A stretch of 5,236 nt of DNA from Candidatus Eiseniibacteriota bacterium (GTDB taxonomy: Bacteria; Joyebacterota; Joyebacteria; Joyebacterales; Joyebacteraceae). The stretch spans positions 1 to 5,236 of the forward strand of contig DAOVNE010000120.1 of NCBI GenBank assembly GCA_030630395.1, given 5' to 3'. The position numbers were made by a program, and so were the translations under genes. This document shows, one piece after another, positions 1 through 4,799 of the stretch (position 1 is the first letter of the stretch; the number at the start of each line of letters is the position of its first letter). The notes below the pieces were generated by a model. It saw only the letters and a list, made by a program, of their open reading frames with translations. It searched no databases and was not told the origin of the DNA.

Positions 1-168
1 GGTCTCGACCCGTTCGACGCCGGTCTCAAGTTCGACAACAAGGCTCTCGACAGGGCCGTACTGAGACGCGGAAATCCTGAACTCGTGCAGGCGATCGAGG
101 CTGTCACAGCCAAGAGGGCGTTCTCGAAGTTCCAGGCCAAGAAGAGGGCCATAGAGGAGAACGCATGA
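1..168 (+). CDS. C-terminal fragment of an unrecognised protein upstream of the Rad50-like gene
   Basis: An open frame enters from the left edge and ends at the TGA at 166-168, giving the last 55 residues of a protein. The tail is highly charged and helical in character, with many Lys and Arg (for example AKRAFSKFQAKKRAIEENA). The stop overlaps the ATG of the next gene in an ATGA junction, so the two are probably translated together. In many phages and bacteria the gene next to a Rad50/SbcC-type ATPase encodes its Mre11/SbcD nuclease partner. That is a possibility from position only, because the nuclease motifs would lie outside the window and nothing in these 55 residues identifies the family. 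Confidence 0.85.
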   Translation, partial: GLDPFDAGLKFDNKALDRAVLRRGNPELVQAIEAVTAKRAFSKFQAKKRAIEENA

Positions 169-2174
169 GACTCAAGAGATTGACGCTGTCGAATTTCAGG
201 AGCTACGAAGACGCGGACCTGGAGTTCGGACCTATCACAGTGATCACGGGCGGTAACAACGCCGGGAAATCCGCGATCAAGGACGCGCTCGAGATGGCAC
301 TCACGGGCGCCGCCGGCACTACGAACAGCTTGGGCGGGGGAGCGGAACGCATGATCCGCGCGGGGCAGGACAAGTTCCGTGTGGAAGCAACGGTGCGGGT
401 CGCACCCGACCCGCTGGCTAAGGGAGACGAGCCCCGAACGATCATGATCGCGCGGGAGAAAGACAAGACCCGTGGGACCGAACTGTCGGTCCACTGGGGT
501 GACGGTACCTCCTGGGGAGGCGGGAAGCGCGACCGTATGGCCGCGTTCTACAGGACCATCGGGGCGGACCAGGGTGTAGTGCATGCCTGCCTGCACGCTG
601 GGCAGATTGCGTCAATGCCACCCACAGCGATCGGGGTCAATAAGGTTGCGAACCAGCAGGACCTGATCTTCGGTGTGCTCGGGCTCAGCTTCACTGTCAA
701 GCAGATCGACGAGCTCGTCCAGGCCTCAGGAGCGACAGAGGAGGACTGTAAGCTCTTCTACGGAGGACGCGACAGCACGCTGCTGAATATGCCCGCACGC
801 ACGGGCTACGGACCTGAGATCTTCGACCAGGCCCACAAGTTCTGCTACGAGAAGCGCCGCCAGGCGAATCGAGACATGAACGCTGCAGCTGCGGGTGTTG
901 GGGTTGCTCACAAGGCCGTGAGCCATCTCAAGCGGGAGACGCCTGATCTGCGCCAGATCGACGCCGCGAAAGCGAAGGAGATGCACGACGCTCTTGACGC
1001 TCTCGAGCTCGAGCGTGACCGGCTCAGCGAGCAGAAGGGCCGGACCGAGAACGTGCCGCAGCAGATCGAGGGCGTCCGGGCTGCCCTCGCCACCATCGAC
1101 GCGGAGATCGAAGCGCGGCTGCGTTGGGAGGCGGAACGTGCGGAGATAGCGGGTGGTCCGAAGCAGGACTTCGCGAAGCAGCTGAAGCTCCTCAGCGAGA
1201 AGGTCGAGGACACCGCGCGCGGACAGCAGGCCGCCCTGCAACGGACTGCGGAGATCGATGAGATCCGGAACGCCTTCTCTGAGGGGAAGCCCACCTGCCC
1301 TATCTCTGAACTGCCGTGTCCCATGACAGACGCGGCGAAACGGAAGCTGATAGGGAAGCTCGACGACGAATGGGAGACGCTCCACAAGCATAGCTTGGAC
1401 GCCGCGTCTCTGGGTCAGTTCAATGCGGACAAGGAACTCCTGGCGCGCTACCTCGAAGTCAGGGATTCCGAACCCGACGGCGATGATCTCGAGGCGCTGC
1501 GAGCGATGAAGGAGGCCCGCGAGGATGAGCTGAAGGAGCTCGTGGCCCTGAAGCCGGACGTGGGCGATAGCGCTGACCTCGAGGCGCTCAAGGAGCGGAT
1601 CTCCCGCGGTCACGGGAAGATTCGGCTGGTCGATCGATACCTCAGGGCCTGTGACAACGTCAACGAGCTCATCGAGAAGCAGGAGGCACTCCAGGAGAAG
1701 TCCGAGGCATGGGAGCGTCTCGTGGCTGCGCTCAGTTCCTCAGGAGCGAAGCGCAAGGCTGTCGACAAGCCCTTGCAGGACCTGCGGGAACGGATCAGCG
1801 CGCGCCTCAAGGAATACGCACCTGGATACGATCTCCTGATCGACACCAGGGAGGCGTTCAAGCTGTTGGTCCAGACGCCGAGCACCGGTGATTACTGGAT
1901 CGAGATCGGTGAACTCTCGACATCGGAGTGTCTGCGAATAGGCATTGTCCTCCAGGACGCGCTCTGCCATCTGACCGGCTTCGGGCTTCTGTTGATCGAC
2001 AACTTCGACATGCTCGAGACGGACAACCGCAAGGCCATCGGTGAGGTCCTCCGACAGTGGTCCGACGAGTACGAAACCATCATCATCCTGACAACGAAGG
2101 ACGAGAAGCCCGCTCCAAGCCCGGCACGGACGACGTACTGGGTTGAGAATGGGCATGTGGAGGTGATCCAGTGA
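165..2174 (+). CDS. Rad50/SbcC-type (gp46-like) AAA ATPase with coiled coil and cysteine hook
   Basis: This 669-residue protein begins with the RecF/SMC-type N terminus (LTLSNFRSY, residues 6-14). Walker A is GGNNAGKS at 29-36, and a probable Q-loop (HAGQ) has Gln147. Two charged helical arms, about 228-375 and 395-530, flank a turn with Cys378 and Cys385, a likely zinc-hook equivalent spaced C-x6-C instead of the usual CxxC. The C-terminal half-site has a signature-like LSTSE (584-588), Walker B LLLID (608-612) and a D-loop-like LETDNR. Family members use ATP to clamp DNA ends and drive a partner nuclease in recombination and repair. The length is between that of T4 gp46 and cellular SbcC, with short arms. 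Oddly, the residue after Walker B Asp612 is Asn instead of the catalytic Glu, and the H-loop position reads TTK (643-645). The start is supported by GAGGAG at 154-159. The family call is firm; the exact role in this phage is inferred. Confidence 0.96.
   Translation: MRLKRLTLSNFRSYEDADLEFGPITVITGGNNAGKSAIKDALEMALTGAAGTTNSLGGGAERMIRAGQDKFRVEATVRVAPDPLAKGDEPRTIMIAREKDKTRGTELSVHWGDGTSWGGGKRDRMAAFYRTIGADQGVVHACLHAGQIASMPPTAIGVNKVANQQDLIFGVLGLSFTVKQIDELVQASGATEEDCKLFYGGRDSTLLNMPARTGYGPEIFDQAHKFCYEKRRQANRDMNAAAAGVGVAHKAVSHLKRETPDLRQIDAAKAKEMHDALDALELERDRLSEQKGRTENVPQQIEGVRAALATIDAEIEARLRWEAERAEIAGGPKQDFAKQLKLLSEKVEDTARGQQAALQRTAEIDEIRNAFSEGKPTCPISELPCPMTDAAKRKLIGKLDDEWETLHKHSLDAASLGQFNADKELLARYLEVRDSEPDGDDLEALRAMKEAREDELKELVALKPDVGDSADLEALKERISRGHGKIRLVDRYLRACDNVNELIEKQEALQEKSEAWERLVAALSSSGAKRKAVDKPLQDLRERISARLKEYAPGYDLLIDTREAFKLLVQTPSTGDYWIEIGELSTSECLRIGIVLQDALCHLTGFGLLLIDNFDMLETDNRKAIGEVLRQWSDEYETIIILTTKDEKPAPSPARTTYWVENGHVEVIQ
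2159..2166 (+). promoter_or_regulatory. Strong ribosome binding site for the GTG-started small gene
   Basis: GGAGGTGA lies within the last codons of the ATPase gene, four bases before the GTG at 2171. It is a near-perfect anti-16S match and is the main reason for calling the 40-codon frame at 2171 a real gene. Confidence 0.7.
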
Positions 2175-2293
2175 AAGCCCACTGGTTCGGATTCGAGCCT
2201 GGCGAGCCGCGCCCGACGGAGATCCCGTTCCGCTACCAGCTGATCATCCTCTGCGCCATGGTCTGGGCGCTCGTCGACGGGGCGTTCGTGTGA
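2171..2293 (+). CDS. Small single-span membrane peptide (40 aa), unknown function
   Basis: The frame starts at GTG 2171, overlapping the ATPase stop by four bases (GTGA), with a strong GGAGGTGA site upstream. It ends at TGA 2291-2293, overlapping the next GTG start. The peptide has a polar, proline-rich N-terminal half (FEPGEPRPTEIPF) and then a hydrophobic stretch at about residues 22-40 (YQLIILCAMVWALVDGAFV) that could span a membrane once and reaches the C terminus. It is not recognisable as a holin, spanin or other named lysis protein. Its place directly after a recombination ATPase does not explain it. It was identified from overlap, ribosome binding site and hydrophobic composition; a decoy frame remains possible at this length. 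Confidence 0.68.
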   Translation: MKAHWFGFEPGEPRPTEIPFRYQLIILCAMVWALVDGAFV

Positions 2294-2556
2294 GCAAGGT
2301 CATCGCGGTCGCACGGGTCTGGGCGTGGATTGGACGTGACACACAGAGCGTGGTCCGCGAAGGCCCCACGGGAGTGATCTCCTGGGCCCGCATGAAGATC
2401 CAGAACAAGATGTTCGACCGCTTCGGGCAGTGCCTGGGTGGGATGCTCAGGCTCGAGCACATGCAGACGCCGGTCGAGGTCAAGGAACTCCTGGAGCATC
2501 TCAGGCCCGGCGAGAGCCACGAGGTGAGGATCACGATCGAACTGAAGAAACGATGA
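2290..2556 (+). CDS. Hypothetical protein (88 aa)
   Basis: The GTG start at 2290 overlaps the preceding stop by four bases (GTGA). The upstream purine run is weak, so translation probably depends on coupling to the small membrane gene. The protein is basic, with tryptophans near the N terminus (RVWAWIGRD, VISWARMK), a helical middle, and a charged beta-like end (SHEVRITIELKKR). I see no catalytic or metal-binding motif and do not recognise the family. Its stop (2554-2556) is the last coding base before the first of three unusual intergenic structured segments, and its final ribosome would sit on the 5' arm of that structure. Confidence 0.85.
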   Translation: MSKVIAVARVWAWIGRDTQSVVREGPTGVISWARMKIQNKMFDRFGQCLGGMLRLEHMQTPVEVKELLEHLRPGESHEVRITIELKKR

Positions 2557-2560
2557 ACGT

Positions 2561-2667
2561 GGCCGGCGTCCGTTCCTACCGAAACATCGCGGTACGCCCA
2601 CGTAAGAGCTCCGCGGTCATGGTCAGCCGGGAGCACGACGATCCCGCAGTACAGGCGGGCGCCGGCC
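2561..2667 (+). ncRNA. Candidate structured RNA element A (closed by a 14-bp stem)
   Basis: Bases 2561-2574 (GGCCGGCGTCCGTT) pair without interruption with 2654-2667 (GGCGGGCGCCGGCC), giving 14 pairs including three G-U. Inside are a hairpin of TACCG (2577-2581) with CGGTA (2590-2594) around an 8-base loop, and a second hairpin of GCTCC (2608-2612) with GGAGC (2630-2634), which continues past a bulged G as CGGT/GCCG. The element begins 4 bases after the upstream stop and ends 5 bases before the GAGAGG site of the next gene. No T-rich tail follows, so it does not look like a terminator. It has no tRNA-like TpsiC arm. It probably acts as a cis-acting RNA on translation of the gene at 2687. The pairing is read directly from the sequence; function is inferred. 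Confidence 0.55.
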
Positions 2668-2686
2668 GAAACGAGAGGATGAAACG
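2668..2686 (+). promoter_or_regulatory. Post-stem ribosome binding site following element A
   Basis: After the stem comes a 5-base linker (GAAAC), then GAGAGGA and a short A-rich spacer to ATG 2687. The linker length and an AAC/AGC-plus-purine pattern (AACGAGAGGA) recur after elements B (AGCGGAGA) and C (AGCGGGAGA). This suggests that stem, linker and ribosome binding site form one unit. Confidence 0.55.
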
Positions 2687-3022
2687 ATGGCAGACGAGAC
2701 GTTCCTGGTCCCCAGGGTGAGTATCGAGACGCTGGGTGAGTGTCTGTGCCTCGAGGTTGCAAAGGCGTTCGGCCGACCGGTTGAGGAGTTCACGAGTTCG
2801 GCGCACAAGGAGGCCTACCGGGAGATGGCGCGGGAGCTCTTGACGCGCGCCAGGCTAGTGGTGCCGATCAAGATCGTGAAGGGGACTGTCAGGTTCGACA
2901 GCAGTGACCGGACGACGCAGTGGATCGAACCAGCAGATGGCTCACCGGACGTTCTCTTGAGCAGCTTCGGCGTGGAAGACGAGCTGATCGAACTCATCCA
3001 GGTGGAGCCGGAGCGGTGGTAA
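2687..3022 (+). CDS. Hypothetical protein (111 aa)
   Basis: The start at ATG 2687 is set by GAGAGG at 2673-2678. The protein has a helical N-terminal half (residues 11-58, with IETLGECLCLEVAKAF and a charged helix through EAYREMARELL). A beta-rich C-terminal half follows (VVPIKIVKGTVRF, then WIEP), ending in the acidic LIELIQVEPERW. The N-terminal ETLGECL resembles ETLGDVL near the start of the gene at 3485, which may reflect a shared segment. No family is recognised. The gene is isolated between structured elements A and B, so each of its ends is 130 or more bases from its neighbour, unlike the overlapping genes elsewhere. Confidence 0.92.
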   Translation: MADETFLVPRVSIETLGECLCLEVAKAFGRPVEEFTSSAHKEAYREMARELLTRARLVVPIKIVKGTVRFDSSDRTTQWIEPADGSPDVLLSSFGVEDELIELIQVEPERW

Positions 3023-3026
3023 CGAG

Positions 3027-3181
3027 GCGGTGCCCGTTCCCTTCGCGTAGCTACGTGGGGCACCAGGGTGGCACGGAGCTGGCCTTCAGGCCTTCTGTCC
3101 GCTTGCACCGGCGCAGTAAGTCTGGTGACACCCTGGCTCGACGGTGACGGCCAACCTACCCGAAAGCGCGGCGGGCACCGC
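3027..3181 (+). ncRNA. Candidate structured RNA element B (12-bp closing stem, alternative pairings)
   Basis: Bases 3027-3038 (GCGGTGCCCGTT) pair with 3170-3181, ten Watson-Crick pairs plus two G-U. Inside, CCAGGGTG (3063-3070) pairs with CACCCTGG (3129-3136) and continues past one mismatch as CAC/GTG. That arm also contains possible hairpins CGGA/TCCG (3074-3077 with 3098-3101), GGCC-TTCA-GGCC (3081-3092), and CACC/GGTG (3106-3109 with 3124-3127) as an alternative. The 5' arm GGTGCCC (3029-3035) has two possible partners, GGGCACC at 3058-3064 and at 3173-3179, so a local hairpin and the long-range stem exclude each other. The element starts 4 bases after the upstream stop and ends 5 bases before the GGAG site of the next gene. 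No open frame with a ribosome binding site fills the 173-base gap. Function is inferred, probably translational control. Confidence 0.58.
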
Positions 3182-3195
3182 ACAGCGGAGATCCA
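3182..3195 (+). promoter_or_regulatory. Post-stem ribosome binding site following element B
   Basis: A 5-base linker (ACAGC) leads to GGAG at 3187-3190 and a 5-base spacer to ATG 3196. The AGCGGAGA string matches the corresponding AGCGGGAGA after element C apart from one G. It decides the start of the downstream gene. Confidence 0.6.
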
Positions 3196-3393
3196 ATGAC
3201 GAACGAGGAGAAACGCCTGGTCCTGGCACTGCACGAGATCCGCAGAGCTGCAGTCGACAGAGACCATGACATCGGAGAGCGGCTCGGGATCATCGACGTT
3301 CTGGCATTCGAGGGGCTGCGGGACGGCGGTGGGATCGACATGTATCCGAGCCAACTACGGGAAGAACTCGGGCTGGAGTTAGCTGGCGAGTAG
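3196..3393 (+). CDS. Hypothetical protein (65 aa)
   Basis: The start is ATG 3196, five bases after GGAG. The protein is mostly helical and charged: RLVLALHEIRRAAVDR, then DIGERLGIIDVLAFEGL, a glycine turn (DGGG), and an acidic C terminus (QLREELGLELAGE). No cysteine pairs, membrane segment or known motif is seen, and the family is not recognised. The N-terminal helix has leucines spaced for packing, so a small dimer or protein-binding role is possible but unproven. Its TAG stop (3391-3393) overlaps the first pairs of element C, so a terminating ribosome would have to open that stem. Confidence 0.85.
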   Translation: MTNEEKRLVLALHEIRRAAVDRDHDIGERLGIIDVLAFEGLRDGGGIDMYPSQLREELGLELAGE

Positions 3394-3467
3394 AGCGGCC
3401 GCGCCTACACAGGGTCCGGCGTAAGGCGGGTGCTGGAAGACGGGGTCGGTACCCGCCGGGCCGCTCT
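3392..3467 (+). ncRNA. Candidate structured RNA element C (compact three-way junction)
   Basis: Three helices account for most of the 91-base gap. P1 pairs 3392-3400 (AGAGCGGCC) with 3459-3467 (GGCCGCTCT), nine perfect pairs. P2 pairs 3401-3405 (GCGCC) with 3418-3422 (GGCGT) around a 12-base loop. P3 pairs 3425-3436 (GGCGGGTGCTGG) with 3446-3457 (TCGGTACCCGCC), twelve pairs including three G-U, around a 9-base loop. The joints are very short: none between P1 and P2, AA between P2 and P3, and one G between P3 and P1. This is a three-way junction like those of many cis-acting RNAs. At 76 bases it is tRNA-sized, but there is no T-arm or D-arm consensus. P1 takes in the stop codon of the upstream gene and ends 5 bases before the GGGAG site of the next. 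A competing pairing, CCGGCG (3416-3421 region) with CGCCGG, is also possible. Confidence 0.62.
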
Positions 3468-3484
3468 CAAGCGGGAGAATAACG
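3468..3484 (+). promoter_or_regulatory. Post-stem ribosome binding site following element C
   Basis: The linker CAAGC is followed by GGGAG (3473-3477) and a 7-base spacer to ATG 3485. Linker length and the AGCGGGAGA string match the sites after elements A and B. Confidence 0.6.
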
Positions 3485-4111
3485 ATGACCGAACTGAAGA
3501 CGGTGGAGACGTTGGGCGACGTGCTGATGGCCAAATGGGAAGAGCTTGACGAGCTTTCCGGTTCCCCTGAGCAGGCGGTGGAGCACCTGATTGAGATGTG
3601 TGGTCTTGCAGACGCCCGCATCATCCGTCTCTGCCCGACGTGTGGTGGGAGTAGGTCTGCCCCCGTGGCAGAGGACTTCCCCGGCGGTGACAAGAGCTAC
3701 GATGTGACCTGTTCGCCTTGCCTCGACTGTGCGGACGCGCCGACTTGGATGATAACACCGGAGGCGCGGGAGGCGTTCGTTGCCGTCATCGAGGGCGGTG
3801 TAACCATCCACTACGACGAGGTTGGCTATATCACACACGTTACGAGTGACGAGGCCACTGCGGACATGGCTCTCCAAGCTCTCCTACCGGGCGCTCGGGT
3901 GGCGCTACGCATCATGACAGTGGAACGTGACGGCTGGCGTGAGGGCGGCCACTTCGAGGGCGGCTGTCTGCGCGACGAAGGCCTGGCGCTCCTGCCGCTG
4001 AGGCCCGGCACGGTCGTAGCGGTACTGTCGGAGCCGGAAGGCGGCAACACGGACACACGAGCGCGGCACGTATGCACGGAGTGTGGACGGCTGGGGAGAG
4101 AGGGCGACTGA
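3485..4111 (+). CDS. Zinc-ribbon-like cysteine-rich hypothetical protein (208 aa)
   Basis: The start at ATG 3485 is set by GGGAG at 3473-3477. After a helical N terminus (ETLGDVLMAKWEELDEL, about residues 8-24) comes CPTCGG with Cys50 and Cys53. About 23 residues later comes CSPCLDC with Cys76, Cys79 and Cys82, a spacing typical of zinc ribbons or DnaJ-type zinc fingers. A further CxxC (Cys197 and Cys200, in HVCTECGRLG) sits at the C terminus. The middle (about 95-182) looks like an alpha/beta fold with no visible catalytic motif. Metal binding is likely from the cysteine pairs; nucleic acid or protein binding would be the usual use, but which is unknown. The TGA shares its A with the next ATG (TGATG), which implies coupled translation. 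It follows structured element C. Confidence 0.94.
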   Translation: MTELKTVETLGDVLMAKWEELDELSGSPEQAVEHLIEMCGLADARIIRLCPTCGGSRSAPVAEDFPGGDKSYDVTCSPCLDCADAPTWMITPEAREAFVAVIEGGVTIHYDEVGYITHVTSDEATADMALQALLPGARVALRIMTVERDGWREGGHFEGGCLRDEGLALLPLRPGTVVAVLSEPEGGNTDTRARHVCTECGRLGREGD

Positions 4112-4341
4112 TGCCCATACACAAGTACCGTCCGGCGAATGGGACGGAGCGCATGGGGTTCTACGAGAACTGGTGCGCGCGCTGCCGACACGACAGGCCG
4201 GAGGACGCTGACGGCGGCTGTGAGATTCTGCGCCGGACATTCATTCACGAGGTGACGGACCCCGAGTATCCAGACGAGTGGACATGCGACGACAGGGGCA
4301 GGACAACGTGTATGACCTTTGAGCCACTGGAGCATGAGTGA
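4111..4341 (+). CDS. Small cysteine-rich phage hypothetical protein (76 aa)
   Basis: I chose ATG 4111 over an in-frame ATG at 4072, because 4111 makes a TGATG junction with the previous gene and has GAGAGGG at 4098-4104. The order YRPANGTE (6-13), WCARC (Cys22, Cys25), DGGCEIL (Cys37), DPEYPDEW (50-57) and a late Cys67-x-T-F resembles a small protein family I recall as common in phages and prophages of GC-rich bacteria, where it has no assigned function. The five cysteines (22, 25, 37, 59, 67) and nearby histidines suggest a small metal-stabilised fold. It sits directly after another cysteine-pair protein, so the two may work together, but that is inference. Confidence 0.92.
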   Translation: MPIHKYRPANGTERMGFYENWCARCRHDRPEDADGGCEILRRTFIHEVTDPEYPDEWTCDDRGRTTCMTFEPLEHE

Positions 4342-4799
4342 TGGCTGAGCCGGAGACAGTACAGGACCACATCATTGCATGGGGCCAAGAGAAGCACGGT
4401 GAGATGGAGTCGGCGTCGGCGCGCGAGGACTTCGAGGGCAGAATCAACCTTGCCCTTGCCACACTCCAGCGGTACCCCGTCCTCGACTACCACATCGTCC
4501 CCGGCGCAAAGGTGGTGGTCACTCAGAAGGGACTGGAGAATGCGGCGAAGGCGCTGTCGAATTCGCAGAAGTGTTGGGGCAGATTGTGTAAGGAACACAA
4601 AGCTCACTGGCTCCAGAAGGCCCGCGCAGCACTCAAAGCCGCCGGAATCCAGGTGGTAGATGAGGTGGTCCGCGTGAATTCGGCTGGCCCCGAGGACATA
4701 CCAGTGCTGACGATGGACGATGAGTCGGTCTACATCACACTCCATGTCGGCGACAAGCTCTACATCCAGCGCGGGGAGATCTCCGATGACGAAGACTGA
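4341..4799 (+). CDS. Hypothetical protein with acidic C terminus (152 aa)
   Basis: A GTG at 4338 immediately precedes ATG 4341 in frame. The ATG is preferred because it forms a TGATG junction and lies 8 bases after GGAG (4329-4332). The N-terminal third is helical and charged, followed by YHIVPGAKVVVTQKG. A basic helical middle comes next (ALSNSQKCWGRLCKEHKAHWLQKARAALKAAG region, about 72-102). A beta-rich end has VYITLHVGDKLYIQRG and finishes in the acidic SDDED. The two middle cysteines are four apart and do not form a clear metal site. The basic middle could contact nucleic acid, but no family is recognised. The end overlaps the next gene by 14 bases. Confidence 0.9.
   Translation: MAEPETVQDHIIAWGQEKHGEMESASAREDFEGRINLALATLQRYPVLDYHIVPGAKVVVTQKGLENAAKALSNSQKCWGRLCKEHKAHWLQKARAALKAAGIQVVDEVVRVNSAGPEDIPVLTMDDESVYITLHVGDKLYIQRGEISDDED

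Noticed and set aside
1001..1016. Perfect 12-base palindrome CTCGAGCTCGAG in the coiled-coil coding region
   Set aside because: It encodes a Leu-Glu-Leu-Glu stretch with the codons used throughout the coiled coil, so coding use explains it.
726..1613. Long minus-strand frame (295 codons) opposite the ATPase gene
   Set aside because: It is antisense to a clear Rad50-like coding sequence, contains no recognisable motif, and is expected as a shadow frame in GC-rich DNA.
2553..2720. A 55-codon frame starting with an ATGA overlap after the gene at 2290
   Set aside because: There is no ribosome binding site before its ATG, and its composition is unconvincing. It overlaps the well-supported gene at 2687 by 34 bases and lies across the 14-pair stem of element A. 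The structured-RNA reading also matches the two following gaps. It cannot be fully excluded.
3103..3130. Sigma70-like promoter (TTGCAC followed 17 bases later by TGACAC)
   Set aside because: The second hexamer is a poor -10 match, and both fall inside paired regions of element B.
3392..3467. tRNA gene, suggested by length and a long end-to-end stem
   Set aside because: No TpsiC-arm consensus, no D-arm, and no 5-pair T-stem fits next to the closing stem. The third helix is 12 pairs and occupies the place of the T-arm.
2561..3467. Miniature transposable elements with terminal inverted repeats
   Set aside because: The inverted repeats of the three elements differ in sequence and length, no flanking target duplications were seen, and the exact spacing to stop codons and ribosome binding sites argues for a role in expression.
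3392..3480. Rho-independent terminators in the three gaps
   Set aside because: None of the stems is followed by a T-rich run. Each is followed at once by a ribosome binding site and a same-strand gene.
3936..3970. Direct repeat GAGGGCGGC in the zinc-ribbon-like gene
   Set aside because: It reflects a short EGG repeat in the protein (REGGHFEGG) with the same codons. There are only two close copies and no array.
4072..4110. Upstream in-frame ATG for the 76-residue cysteine-rich gene
   Set aside because: It would overlap the preceding gene by 40 bases, whereas ATG 4111 has a better ribosome binding site and a TGATG junction. The conserved-looking YRPANGTE start also fits the shorter form.
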